Shown here piece by piece: positions 26,881 to 35,767 of a stretch of DNA of 64,000 nucleotides. Every line of letters begins with the position of its first letter. Within the stretch, counting starts at the first letter, position 1. Origin of the DNA: Desulfopila aestuarii DSM 18488 (lineage in GTDB: Bacteria > Desulfobacterota > Desulfobulbia > Desulfobulbales > Desulfocapsaceae); assembly GCF_900143695.1 (NCBI RefSeq), contig NZ_FRFE01000001.1:366917-430916 (forward strand). The letters are read 5' to 3'. The position numbers and the translations under genes were made by a program. The notes below the pieces were generated by a model. It was not told the origin of the DNA. It ran no database searches and worked only from the letters and a program-made list of their open reading frames with translations.

Positions 26881-29034
26881 CTATACTGCTGCTGCCGGAA
26901 AACGCAAAGTAAAGACCACCCCTTCCCGACCATCGGTGAGGTTGTCGACCGAGATGCTGCCCTGATGGTGCAGCATGATGGTCCTGGCTACGTAAAGACC
27001 GAGGCCCAAATGAGGGCGCGAGTCGTGTCGTGTGCGCCGTGAGACCATAGAGTTGAAGATCTGGCCCCGGAGCTCTTCAGGGATAGGCGGTCCCTCATTA
27101 ATGACGGTCAGCACAATATCTCGATCCAGTTGTTTAAGGCCGATGACGATCGGAGTCCCTTCCTTTTTAAAACTCACCCCATTTTCAATGAGCTTATCGA
27201 GCAGCTGACGGATACGGCCAGGATCACCATGGAGAATGATGTCGCCTTCCGGTCTGTCGTAGTAAAAGTCCACTTCTGGAAAAGCCTGCCGCCAGCTGTG
27301 TTGAAGCCAGACCTGGAGCGCCTCTGCGAGGTTGAAGTCTTCGTGGCTGTCGCGGTCGAGTGCTTCCTGGAGATTGGTGGCATCTCTGATCGCACTCAGG
27401 AGTTTTTCAAGACGCATCACGTCACTGAGGGCCCAGTCCAGATAGTTGCGGATCCGTTCCGGCGGATTGTCTATCTCGCCGCGCAGGTTTTTCAGCGAGG
27501 CGGAAATACCTGCCAGCGGCGTGCGCATCTCATGCTCGAGGTTATCGGCCATGGTCTCCCGGTAGATACTCTGTTCGCGCAGCTGGCTCAGCATGGAACT
27601 GAGCGTACGGGAAAGGTCACCGATCTCATCACGGGCTTTGGTGCGAATGCGCGAAACCTGGATCTGGCCGGTTTTACTGATGGCCCCGGCAGCTTGATCG
27701 CGCAGCTGACGAATACGCGAGGAGAGACGTGAGGCGAAAAACAAGAGGCTCAGGGCGCCGAAACAGAAGGCGAGGATGGTGAGGCTGAGCGCTTCCTCGA
27801 TAACTCGATTCTGCAGGGCGAGGATGGAGTTGGTAGTCTGCTCCACTACCACTGCCCCGATCACCTTTTCGTCTTCTTTCAAGGGGGCAATGGCCGCCAT
27901 GACCTCGACCTGGCCTGCGGCGATGCGGTAGCGGGTAATGGTACTTTTGCCCTGTAATCCTTCTTTTACGCCGGAAATGTCCAGGGTGGTCGGCATGGCT
28001 ACCGGGGTTTTGAACTCCTCGGTAAAAGGGGTGGTGAAGATCCGATAGAGCGGATCTAGGGCACCGTAGATGGCTCCACTCACTGAACTGAGAAGAGATT
28101 TTGTCTCTTTTTGTTCCGGTTGTTTCTCAGGGGTGAGTGAACCGAAACTGGCTCGTACCCGCTGGTTGGAGTCGACGATCAGAATGCGTGACTGGGGCCT
28201 GCCAATGGACTGGAGAATATGCTCGATAGTCTTTGACGGTGAGAGCAGCCACCCCAGTTTCTCTGGGTGATCCGGGTTGGCTGTGCCGATCATGGCCGTT
28301 GTCTGGCGTGTTGTGGTCTCGTCCACATCGGCAATGGCAAAGGCGAATCGCTCGCCGATGAGATCCCGGGGGATGCGCAGTTCAATGATATAGCCATCCG
28401 TCGTCTCCGACCACATTCCCTGAATACGAGGTTCTCGTATGACCGGCAGACGTTCTTCAGGGTTTTCCGGCATGAGAAAGCCGTTGACCCAGCCGGGTTC
28501 GCTGGTCGAGACAAGATAACGGCGCATTGTACCATTCTGGCTCTCAAAAGCGATCTGCAGGTGGTCCGCAGAGTCGATATCCAAAGACTGTTCAGAACGG
28601 TAGACCAGATGGTCGTCGGTGACCAGAAAGATAGCGTAGAGATATTCGCCCTGAACACCAAGCATATGTTTGAAATGCAGGGAGTTGTAGCTATAGCTGC
28701 TTTCAGGGGTCAGCAGGTGTTCGCCGGCAAATTCCTCTGCTTCTTTCAGTTGCGGCAGCCAGTCGTCGCTCTTGCCGTTTAAGCGGATCGGGTTGGTGAG
28801 GTGAAACAGGTAGAGATCGCGGCTCTGGTTGAGCGAGTGAAACAGTTCCTGGTCAAGCAGACCGGTACGGCCGGCCAGGGCCGAGGCCACCGCCCTGGCG
28901 GAAAAAAGTAACGTCTCCTTGCGGCTCTCTACCAGATCTCGGGTGATGATTTCACTGAAACGAAAACCGATAAATGGAATGACGAGCAGTAAGAGAGAGG
29001 CCAGGGTCAGTTTTACACGCAGGGAGAATCGCAT
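26881..29034 (-). CDS. pdsS: Sortase-system sensor histidine kinase
   Basis: 717 residues. An N-terminal membrane helix (about 7-27) precedes a large periplasmic sensor (about 40-400) with PESSYSYNSLHFKHM and QIAFESQNGTMRRYLVSTS. A second helix near 411-435, a HAMP-type linker (RIRTKARDEIGDLSRTLS) and the kinase core follow: EHEMRTPLAGISASL (H-box His near 500), LIENGVSF (N box), DSRPHLGLGLYVARTI (G box). Taken with the response regulator 17 bases upstream and the sortase pair across the divergent spacer, it matches the dedicated sortase-system kinase family (TIGR03785-type). The signal sensed is unknown. Confidence 0.85.
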   Translation of the reverse strand: MRFSLRVKLTLASLLLLVIPFIGFRFSEIITRDLVESRKETLLFSARAVASALAGRTGLLDQELFHSLNQSRDLYLFHLTNPIRLNGKSDDWLPQLKEAEEFAGEHLLTPESSYSYNSLHFKHMLGVQGEYLYAIFLVTDDHLVYRSEQSLDIDSADHLQIAFESQNGTMRRYLVSTSEPGWVNGFLMPENPEERLPVIREPRIQGMWSETTDGYIIELRIPRDLIGERFAFAIADVDETTTRQTTAMIGTANPDHPEKLGWLLSPSKTIEHILQSIGRPQSRILIVDSNQRVRASFGSLTPEKQPEQKETKSLLSSVSGAIYGALDPLYRIFTTPFTEEFKTPVAMPTTLDISGVKEGLQGKSTITRYRIAAGQVEVMAAIAPLKEDEKVIGAVVVEQTTNSILALQNRVIEEALSLTILAFCFGALSLLFFASRLSSRIRQLRDQAAGAISKTGQIQVSRIRTKARDEIGDLSRTLSSMLSQLREQSIYRETMADNLEHEMRTPLAGISASLKNLRGEIDNPPERIRNYLDWALSDVMRLEKLLSAIRDATNLQEALDRDSHEDFNLAEALQVWLQHSWRQAFPEVDFYYDRPEGDIILHGDPGRIRQLLDKLIENGVSFKKEGTPIVIGLKQLDRDIVLTVINEGPPIPEELRGQIFNSMVSRRTRHDSRPHLGLGLYVARTIMLHHQGSISVDNLTDGREGVVFTLRFPAAAV

Positions 29035-29051
29035 CGCATTTCACCGATCCT

Positions 29052-29747
29052 TCAGGCCTGCCAGCGGTATCCCATCCCGTATTCGGTGCGGATGGCGTTG
29101 AAGTCGGGATCGATTTCCTGGATTTTGTCGCGGATTCGGCGGATATGGGCGGTGATGGCATTGTTGGTCACAACCACGTTGGCCGCTTCCATTAACTGTT
29201 CGTGTGACTTGACATGGCCCGGCCTTCGAGCCAGTGCCAGCAGCAGCCAGTACTCGGTAAGCGTCAGATTGAGCAGTTGTTCCTGCCAGTAGATCTGCTT
29301 TCGCTCTTCGACGATGCGAAGGCTGCCGCTTTCTATCACCGTTTCCTGGATGTCAGTTTTGCCCTTCAGCGACTCCACCATCTTAAAAAGCGAAGAGATG
29401 CGAACCGGCAGGAAATCAAGGGTGGTGGTGTTCTTGGTGAGATAATCCCAGGCGCCGAGCCTGAGCCCGGAGACCCGGTCGAGATCTGAATCGCGGGCGG
29501 TGAGAAAAATGATCGGGATGGTGGGTGAAAGCTGCCGCAGCTGCCGGCACAGTTCAAAGCCGCCTTCCTTTTCATCCAGCAGCATCACGTCGAGGATAGC
29601 CATGTCGGGCAGTTTTCTGGCAAAGGCGGCCTCGGCCTCAGGCCGGCTGCGGTAGCTGTCGACAAGGTAGCCTTCACGCTGCAGTGCCTGGGTGTAGTTG
29701 GCCCGGAGCATTTCGTCATCTTCTACAAGTGCGATGGTATACGCCAT
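29052..29747 (-). CDS. pdsR: Sortase-system response regulator, OmpR type
   Basis: 231 residues from the ATG at 29747; a longer frame begins at 29810 without support. The receiver domain has the acidic pair D10-D11, phosphoacceptor D53 (AILDVMLLDEK) and the K of LTKNTTTLDF. The C-terminal winged helix (about 140-231) ends in AHIRRIRDKIQEIDPDFNAI and RTEYGMGYRW, the OmpR/PhoB signature. It is divergent from the sortase substrate gene with 253 bases between starts, so the regulated promoter should lie there. It is the first gene of the operon with the kinase. Confidence 0.9.
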   Translation of the reverse strand: MAYTIALVEDDEMLRANYTQALQREGYLVDSYRSRPEAEAAFARKLPDMAILDVMLLDEKEGGFELCRQLRQLSPTIPIIFLTARDSDLDRVSGLRLGAWDYLTKNTTTLDFLPVRISSLFKMVESLKGKTDIQETVIESGSLRIVEERKQIYWQEQLLNLTLTEYWLLLALARRPGHVKSHEQLMEAANVVVTNNAITAHIRRIRDKIQEIDPDFNAIRTEYGMGYRWQA

Positions 29748-30000
29748 GACTGCCTGTCCCTGAAAAAATGTTATGTTGAGCGCTTTGTACCTGCAAAAGC
29801 AGTCCGACAAAGAAGTTCAGCGTAACCAAATCAGTCCCGTTTTACCAGCGGTACCTTCCCTTTGTCATAATCGATCATTTTTGCTGGTTCAGATGTCATG
29901 ATCGCTTCAGCCCAAAATCACATTTGTCGTGTCTACTCATTATACGTGAAAAAGAGCTCATTACCGAAGAGACACTGCAAACAGATTACTGGAGTGCATC

Positions 30001-32154
30001 ATGGATAAAAATAAAGCGACGATTATGGAAGAACCAAAAGAGAAACATGTAGTGCTCGATCCGGGCAACCTGATGCTGCTGATTTATACCCTGGTGATCG
30101 GGCTGATCATCCTCTGTGGTGGTCTGTTGCCGGCAGGTGCGGCGATACGGCCCGACGATAAGCAGACTGAGACTGATGCGTTTCGGCTTGATGATATCCG
30201 CCAGGGCGAGCTGCTCATTCCCGACGCTGCTGGCAACGGCTCTCCAGCCCTGCATCTCGGCCAGGATGTTGCCATCACCGTGAGTGGGATCGCCGCACGG
30301 GTGCGAGTGGCCCAGGAGTTCCAGAACAGTGGACCGGACTGGGTGGACGGCGTCTATGTTTTTCCGTTGCCTGATGAGAGTGCAGTGGACCGGCTCCGCA
30401 TGAAGATCGGCGAGCGGGAGATTGTCGGCGAAATAAAAGAGCGTGAGGAAGCAAAGGCCATCTATGAAAAGGCCAAGGCGGAGGGCAAAAAGACCTCGCT
30501 CCTTTCCCAGAACCGCCCCAATATGTTCACCACCCGTGTTGCCAACATCGGTCCCGGTGAAAAAGTGACAATCATCATCGAATACCAGCAGCTGGTCCAG
30601 TACACAGACAACACCTTTTCCCTGCGATTTCCCATGGCCATCACCCCGAGATATATCCCCGGCAGCCCAATCGTGCCGGTGGAAAAACACACCGTATCGT
30701 TCACCGGTGAAGGTTGGGCCCAGGATACCGACCAGGTTCCCGATGCCTCGCAGATCACGCCGCCGGTGGCTCCTCCGGAGTCGGGTGAGGGGCCGCGGAC
30801 CATGTTGGCTGTCGATCTTATGAGCGGTTTTCCCATAACCGGCCTGAAGAGTCTCTACCACCAGATGGACAGCAAAGAGTTATCGGAGGACCACCATAGC
30901 CTCACTTTTACCGGCAAGGTACTTGCTGACCGGGATTTCGTACTGGAATGGCAGCCGAAGAAAACCGAACAGGCAGGTGCCGCCCTTCTTGGCGAGGTAC
31001 GGGGTGATAACCGCTATCTGCTCCTGATGCTGATGCCACCGCAGCAGCGAAGCGAGGTACATGTTCCACGTGAAGCCATCTTTATTCTTGATGTCTCCGG
31101 CTCAATGGCCGGGCCATCCATCGTCCAGGCCAAGGCGGCCCTCCGTGAGGCGTTGCATCGGTTGCAACCATCCGACCGGTTCAATGTGATCTGTTTTAAC
31201 GATTCGGCCCGGTCCTTTTTCTCCTCTCCTGTGGCGGCCAGCAATGAGCGGGTTCTCGAAGCAATCGACCAGCTCGACATGCTTCAGGCTAACGGCGGCA
31301 CCGAGATGCGCGAGGCACTTGAAATGGCACTCGATGCTTCTGATGTTAGCGAGCGGATCCGACAGGTGATCTTTCTTACTGACGGGGCTGTGGGTAACGA
31401 GGAAGAATTATTAGCGCTCATCCACCAGCGGCTGGGCGATTCCCGTCTCTTCACCGTTGGCATCGGTTCGGCGCCTAATAGTTATTTCATGACCCGGGCC
31501 GCCACAGTCGGTCGGGGAACGCATACCTCCATTGGCGATGTCGGAGAAGTGCGGAACCGAATGGATGCCTTGCTCACCCGGCTGGAAAGCCCGGCGTTGA
31601 CCAATATCACCATGATGACAGCCGAAGGTGTATCTGTGGAATTTGAATCTTACCCGGACCCCATCCCCGACCTCTATTTTGGTGAGCCGTTGATGGTGGC
31701 GGTGCGCACCCCGAAAGAGGTGACCACTTTTACGATCGTCGGCGAGCAGAACACTAAGCGGCTGGAATTTTCCGTAAATGCCGAGAATCATGGTTCACGT
31801 CCTGGAATCGCGGCGCTCTGGGCGCGAAAGAAGATTCGCTCGGAAATGGAGTCACTGGCTCTTGGGAAAGATGAAGCTGAAGTGAAAAAAACAGTGCTGG
31901 CGACGGCGCTCGACCACCAGCTGGTCAGCAAATACACCAGCCTGGTAGCAGTGGATAAACAGGTTAGCCGTCCCCAGGGTACGCCATCGTCAAAGGCTAT
32001 GGTGAAGACAGCTGCACCCTTTGGCCTGCAGATGGACAAGATTTTCGGTGGCGGATCTCAGACGGCTACACCGGCGGCGCTGCAGATGCTGGGTGGTTCC
32101 ATCGCCCTGATGCTGGCTGGGCTGTTACAGCTGTTACGGAGGAGGTTCAAGTGA
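30001..32154 (+). CDS. Sortase-associated VIT/VWA surface protein
   Basis: 717 residues. A long N-terminal signal/anchor (hydrophobic LMLLIYTLVIGLIILCGG, about 24-41) is followed by a VIT domain (about 85-215, with VYVFPLPDESAVDRLRMKIG). A VWA domain comes next, with the MIDAS motif FILDVSGSMAGPS near 361-373. The C-terminus has a sorting-like plan: a Gly-rich linker, QTATPAALQML, a hydrophobic helix and an RRRFK tail. This matches the proteobacterial sortase target family (TIGR03788-type). A canonical LPXTG is absent. The start has TGGAG upstream, and the stop overlaps the sortase GTG by four bases, so substrate and enzyme are translationally coupled. Its function on the surface is unknown; adhesion is an inference from VWA. 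Confidence 0.87.
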   Translation: MDKNKATIMEEPKEKHVVLDPGNLMLLIYTLVIGLIILCGGLLPAGAAIRPDDKQTETDAFRLDDIRQGELLIPDAAGNGSPALHLGQDVAITVSGIAARVRVAQEFQNSGPDWVDGVYVFPLPDESAVDRLRMKIGEREIVGEIKEREEAKAIYEKAKAEGKKTSLLSQNRPNMFTTRVANIGPGEKVTIIIEYQQLVQYTDNTFSLRFPMAITPRYIPGSPIVPVEKHTVSFTGEGWAQDTDQVPDASQITPPVAPPESGEGPRTMLAVDLMSGFPITGLKSLYHQMDSKELSEDHHSLTFTGKVLADRDFVLEWQPKKTEQAGAALLGEVRGDNRYLLLMLMPPQQRSEVHVPREAIFILDVSGSMAGPSIVQAKAALREALHRLQPSDRFNVICFNDSARSFFSSPVAASNERVLEAIDQLDMLQANGGTEMREALEMALDASDVSERIRQVIFLTDGAVGNEEELLALIHQRLGDSRLFTVGIGSAPNSYFMTRAATVGRGTHTSIGDVGEVRNRMDALLTRLESPALTNITMMTAEGVSVEFESYPDPIPDLYFGEPLMVAVRTPKEVTTFTIVGEQNTKRLEFSVNAENHGSRPGIAALWARKKIRSEMESLALGKDEAEVKKTVLATALDHQLVSKYTSLVAVDKQVSRPQGTPSSKAMVKTAAPFGLQMDKIFGGGSQTATPAALQMLGGSIALMLAGLLQLLRRRFK

Positions 32155-32729
32155 AAATGATTATGACATTAGCATTGTATGCGTTACTTGCCGGTGGGGG
32201 GCTGTTAATCTGCGACGGCATGTGGCTGAAGGCAAAAGCCGTGCTGGCCCAGCATCTGCTGCGCCAGGCGTGGGAAGAGACTGTCCGCACCGGCGTGGCG
32301 GTAAAAGCCTGGCCCTGGGCAGACAGTTGGCCGGTGGCGCGGCTAAGGGTTCCGCGTCTTGGTATCGACCATATCGTGCTGGAAGGCGATAGCGGTGAAG
32401 TCCTGGCTTTTGGTCCGGGACACCTGAGTTCCAGCGCAGCTCCTGGCGGGCAGGGTAACTGCGTTCTATCTGGTCATCGGGATACCAGCTTTACCTTTTT
32501 AGAAAAGCTCAAGCCGGGCGATACGCTGAGTATTGAGGCTGCAGACGGGAGAAGTCACACCTTTCAGGTGACTTCAACCCATGTCGAACACAATCAGGGG
32601 CTCTATTTCGAACAGTCCGACAGCCCCTGGCTGACCCTGGTTACCTGCTACCCGTTCGACGCGATACAACCCGGGACCGACCAGCGGTATGTTGTCTTTG
32701 CCAGGTTGCAGGAGGGTCGAGGTGTTTGA
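32151..32729 (+). CDS. Class GN (proteobacterial) sortase
   Basis: 192 residues from a GTG at 32151 preceded by GGAGGAGG. One N-terminal hydrophobic segment anchors it to the inner membrane. The sortase catalytic triad is visible: H109 (LSGHRDTSF), C166 (TLVTCYPFD) and R179 (TDQRYVVFAR), with the typical beta-barrel core between. It should cleave the C-terminal sorting signal of the upstream VIT/VWA protein and attach or release it at the envelope. Sortases are rare in Gram-negative bacteria, and this one sits with its single dedicated target and a two-component system. Confidence 0.92.
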   Translation: MKMIMTLALYALLAGGGLLICDGMWLKAKAVLAQHLLRQAWEETVRTGVAVKAWPWADSWPVARLRVPRLGIDHIVLEGDSGEVLAFGPGHLSSSAAPGGQGNCVLSGHRDTSFTFLEKLKPGDTLSIEAADGRSHTFQVTSTHVEHNQGLYFEQSDSPWLTLVTCYPFDAIQPGTDQRYVVFARLQEGRGV

Positions 32730-32831
32730 GTTCTGCTGCTGCCTGAAGGCTACCCTTGTTCTCTATGATGTTTGCTTGTACTCTTAATCGAGGTCAAGAG
32801 TGGTGCAACAGTCAGCAGTGCGAGGCCATCC

Positions 32832-33995
32832 ATGTCAATGTTCGTTGTATTGGCATTTGCCATCCTGATTATCCATATCCTGACCCTGGCCGATATCGGC
32901 TGGGGTCTCTTGCGAATGCAGTGGCTGGGTGAAATCCCGGACGAAGTCGTCGAACCTTTCCCCCTTGTCTCCATCATTGTGCCGGCCTGCAATGAGGAGA
33001 AAACCATTGAGCCTGCCCTGAAAAGCCTGCTAGCCCAGAACTACCCTCATCTTGAAATAATTGTGGTCAATGATCGCTCAACTGATGCTACTGCGCAATT
33101 GCTCGAACGGCTCCAATGCGAATCCTCCAGACCGTTTTCAGTTCTTACCATCAGCGAACTGCCGTCAGGGTGGTTGGGGAAATCCCATGCCTTGCAGACC
33201 GGTGCCAATCATGCCACAGGCGAGATCCTGATCTTTACCGATGCTGACATTGAGATGGAACAAACGACGGTGAGTCGGGCCGTACGGGTTCTGGAAACGG
33301 AACAGCTGGATCACCTCTCACTGATGTTCCAGCAGGTGGGTGGAAGTTGGCTGTTAAACGGGATGATTCTCGATGCGGCAAGCGGGCTGCTGGCTGTGTT
33401 CAAGCCCTGGCGGGTAAACGATGAAAAGAGCCGTTACTTCATGGGGGTGGGGGCCTTCAATATGTTGCGGGCCGAGGCGTATCGCGCTGTATCGGGACAT
33501 AGTTTGATTGCCATGCACCCGATTGACGACATCATGCTTGGCAAGATTGTAAAAGAGCATGGGTTGAAACAAAAATGCCTGCTCGGCCAACCATATGTGA
33601 CGGTCTGCTGGTACTCCACCGCCATCGAAATGGTGGCGGGGCTCATGAAAAACGTCTTTTCCGTGGTTCACTATCGTGGTTGGCTGGCATTCTTGTCGAT
33701 GATGCTGGTTTTCATCCTGAACGTCCTGCCACTGATAGGTCCCTTTTTCTCCTCTGGCTCGGTACGCCTGCTGTTCGGCATAACTGTCCTGCTGCGGCTG
33801 TTGGGACTAGCATTGGGTGCCAGGCTTTCCGGCATGCCTCTTTCTGCCGTCGCCGGTGGGGTGCTGGCACCGTGTATGAGCATCTACATCATTGGCCGCG
33901 GCGCCTGGATAACCCTGAAGAACGGCGGCATATCCTGGCGCGGTAGCCATTACGACCTGCAAGAGCTTCGCAAAAGCAGGCCGCTGCTCTTTTGA
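32832..33995 (+). CDS. Membrane glycosyltransferase family 2
   Basis: About 387 residues from the ATG at 32832; an ATG in the same frame at 32772 would add 20 residues. An N-terminal helix (FVVLAFAILIIHILTLADIG) precedes the GT2 domain with SIIVPACNEEKTIEPALKSL, VVNDRSTDATAQLLE and the DxD motif in FTDADIEME. The segment HPIDDIMLGKIVKEHGL carries the ED/QxxRW-like region. Three to four C-terminal helices follow (from about residue 275). This is the plan of membrane GT2 enzymes in envelope lipid or hopanoid/carotenoid glycosylation; the donor and acceptor cannot be told. It lies downstream of the sortase but is separated by 102 bases. Confidence 0.85.
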   Translation: MSMFVVLAFAILIIHILTLADIGWGLLRMQWLGEIPDEVVEPFPLVSIIVPACNEEKTIEPALKSLLAQNYPHLEIIVVNDRSTDATAQLLERLQCESSRPFSVLTISELPSGWLGKSHALQTGANHATGEILIFTDADIEMEQTTVSRAVRVLETEQLDHLSLMFQQVGGSWLLNGMILDAASGLLAVFKPWRVNDEKSRYFMGVGAFNMLRAEAYRAVSGHSLIAMHPIDDIMLGKIVKEHGLKQKCLLGQPYVTVCWYSTAIEMVAGLMKNVFSVVHYRGWLAFLSMMLVFILNVLPLIGPFFSSGSVRLLFGITVLLRLLGLALGARLSGMPLSAVAGGVLAPCMSIYIIGRGAWITLKNGGISWRGSHYDLQELRKSRPLLF

Positions 33996-34021
33996 GTGAA
34001 GCGGTCTCTCCCTTTGTCCGT

Positions 34022-34528
34022 TTATCGGGGTGGATTCACCACAACATAATTAACCTGACTGCCAACGTATTGCGGCTGGTACCAGGTGCTACCGCACTGC
34101 CTGTAAGGATAGCCGTTCACATAGACCGTTCCGCAGGACGGCGACATGGAGGAGGAGGCGATGATGGTACCGACCATCAGACCGGTAAGTGCTCCTATCG
34201 CCCAAGCCCTTCCCACGTCATTATGGTGATGATGATGCCGATTATAATCATAATAATGCCGTCCGTCATAGTACCGTCTGTCGCCTTTCACATTGACGTT
34301 GACGTTTTTGTTGACATTGACATTCCTGTTGACGTTGGTGTTGCGGTTGATATCCCTGTTGCGCTGGACATCCCTGGTATTGATATTTGCCCTGTTCTTC
34401 TGATGGACACTGGTGCGGGTTCTGCCTTCCGTCGTTCTGGCTTCAAGGGGGATAGCGCAGGTAGCAATGAGGAAAATGGAGGCAATGGCAATGGTGTTGA
34501 CGCGAAAAAAAAGTGATCTTGTCTTCAT
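34022..34528 (-). CDS. Small secreted Asn/His-rich protein, unknown function
   Basis: 168 residues. A signal peptide to about residue 30 (hydrophobic IAIASIFLIATCAIPLEA) is followed by a tandem Asn-rich repeat (about 58-82) in which NRNTN/NVNVN units alternate, encoded by repeated GTTGAC/ATTGAC blocks. Then come a His cluster (RHHHHHN), a hydrophobic helix (AWAIGALTGLMVGTIIAS) and a C-terminal part with two Cys (CGTVYVNGYPYRQCG). The repeats look slippage-prone, and the His cluster suggests metal binding; both are inferences. It lies 15 bases after the DUF2092 gene in one operon. Confidence 0.75.
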   Translation of the reverse strand: MKTRSLFFRVNTIAIASIFLIATCAIPLEARTTEGRTRTSVHQKNRANINTRDVQRNRDINRNTNVNRNVNVNKNVNVNVKGDRRYYDGRHYYDYNRHHHHHNDVGRAWAIGALTGLMVGTIIASSSMSPSCGTVYVNGYPYRQCGSTWYQPQYVGSQVNYVVVNPPR

Positions 34529-34543
34529 GCTGATGTCCTCCGC

Positions 34544-35356
34544 TTATTGTTGTGTTGATTCTTCTTCGGGATCGTCGATAACGGCGAACTCGATTTTATG
34601 AGCACCTTCCGGCGGAGTGAACACGAAGGTGCTGTCGGTCAGTTGCGGGGCCACATTCCAGGTCATGGTGGAGATATACTGCGGTGCGCCTATTTCCAGT
34701 TTGCTGGTTATAACCAGTCGGAGTGGCAGGGGGGTGTCGTCATCCTCGATCCAGATCTGCCAGTCCACGTCTTCCTGTCTGAAGGCGTAATGTTTACAAG
34801 GTGTACCGTTGATCCGGCTGGTATCAATAAAATAGGCGGCCTGGACATCTTCCCCCCGATCCTTCTCGGTTCCCCAGTAGAAAAGATCCCGCAATGGGAT
34901 TTCCACATCATAACGATCCTCGGCAATGTCGAGCAGCTTGCCGATGGTATCCGGCGCCTCGAAGGTGGCGTAATACTTGTCCAGGTTACTATATATAGTA
35001 AAGGATTTACCGTCGTAATAATATTCGTTGTCTCTGTCCAGCCCCTCAACTTTTGAGGAAACCCGTAGACGATCGGGGAGTCTGGTGCTGTACTCGGTGG
35101 TGCCGGTGAGGAGGATCTTCTGACCGGAAAGGAGTACTTCATCCATGGACATTTCTGAACTCACGGTAAATGATTTGAGGGTTCTGAGGTAGTTGCCCAT
35201 TTCGTTGAGGGCTGTCATTGCTTCCGGCTCGATTTGAATCTCATCGCCAGGTTCCGCGGCGGTGGGTTTTGCTGCCAGACATCCCGTTGCGGAAAGCATC
35301 AGAAACGGTGTTGAAACCAACAGCATTCCGATACGATTTCGCCATCGATTGGTCAT
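34544..35356 (-). CDS. DUF2092-type periplasmic protein (LolA-like)
   Basis: 270 residues from the ATG at 35356, with GGAGGAAACC upstream. The N-terminal signal ends in a possible lipobox (SATGC; Ala, not Leu, at -3), so lipidation is uncertain. The mature part has repeated beta-strand phrases, DRLRVSSKVEGLDRDNEYYY, DGKSFTIYSNLDKYYATFEA and FDVxIxLRDLFYWG-like sequence (here YDVEIPLRDLFYWG), with late PLPLRLVITSKLEIG. These features recall the DUF2092 family of predicted periplasmic proteins with a LolA/LolB-like fold. It is cotranscribed with the small secreted protein; a lipid or ligand carrier role is possible. Confidence 0.8.
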   Translation of the reverse strand: MTNRWRNRIGMLLVSTPFLMLSATGCLAAKPTAAEPGDEIQIEPEAMTALNEMGNYLRTLKSFTVSSEMSMDEVLLSGQKILLTGTTEYSTRLPDRLRVSSKVEGLDRDNEYYYDGKSFTIYSNLDKYYATFEAPDTIGKLLDIAEDRYDVEIPLRDLFYWGTEKDRGEDVQAAYFIDTSRINGTPCKHYAFRQEDVDWQIWIEDDDTPLPLRLVITSKLEIGAPQYISTMTWNVAPQLTDSTFVFTPPEGAHKIEFAVIDDPEEESTQQ

Positions 35357-35516
35357 GGTTTCCTCCATGTGGTTTCGTGTTGAGCGGCGGTGAGTGCCGA
35401 GATCTGGATAACGTGAACTGTTCTAAATTCAAAGAGATTTGAAGAGTTCTGCGTAATGATAGAGTTACTATACCATCCGAACATCGGGGCGCATAGATGA
35501 TTCAACAACATGTTAT

Positions 35517-35561
35517 AAAAAAAGCCGATTGCCAGGGATGGCAAAAGGGGAAAGCGGCTTT
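35517..35561 (-). terminator. Terminator-like nested hairpin read on the minus strand
   Basis: AAAGCCG (35521-35527) pairs with CGGCTTT (35555-35561). Nested inside is TTGCCA-GGGA-TGGCAA (35529-35544). In the minus-strand transcript the outer stem is followed by a seven-T run (complement of 35517-35523, sharing three stem bases). No annotated minus-strand gene ends here, so this would cap a short leader or small RNA starting between here and 35767. Confidence 0.45.
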
Positions 35562-35712
35562 CTCTCTACCAAGCTTGATCAGGTATTTGTGAAGACCGAC
35601 TATCTATCCGATTTGTTACACTATGCTATTTCAAAACAAAAGATAAAGACGTTAACAATAATCTTCGATTTGATATTTACTTATCGTTTTGCTAGGCTCA
35701 TTTGAGGACGAA

Positions 35713-35730
35713 GGGAATATAATAATTCCC
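35713..35730 (+). promoter_or_regulatory. Dyad overlapping a consensus -10 element
   Basis: GGGAAT (35713-35718) and ATTCCC (35725-35730) flank six bases. Within this lies TATAAT (35718-35723), 45 bases before the binding-protein ATG. A repressor covering the dyad would block the promoter. The -35 box is weak, so the promoter is inferred from the -10 match. Confidence 0.5.
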
Positions 35731-35767
35731 TGGTAGGTATCAAACACTTACAGAAGAGAGTGCACCT

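Larger units (their letters stand above)
35357..35767. other. Divergent spacer with a minus-strand terminator-like hairpin
   Basis: 411 bases separate the DUF2092 start (minus) from the binding-protein start (plus). It contains a nested dyad at 35517-35561 whose minus-strand reading ends in a seven-T run, and a dyad over a perfect TATAAT near 35713-35730. No gene is recognised. Confidence 0.5.

Noticed and set aside
29986..30861. Long minus-strand frame opposite the VIT/VWA gene
   Set aside because: Shadow of a strongly supported gene with VIT and VWA motifs; the minus translation has no family features.
33575..33946. Plus-strand frame inside the glycosyltransferase gene
   Set aside because: Out of frame with the GT2 motifs, with Arg/Pro-rich shadow composition.
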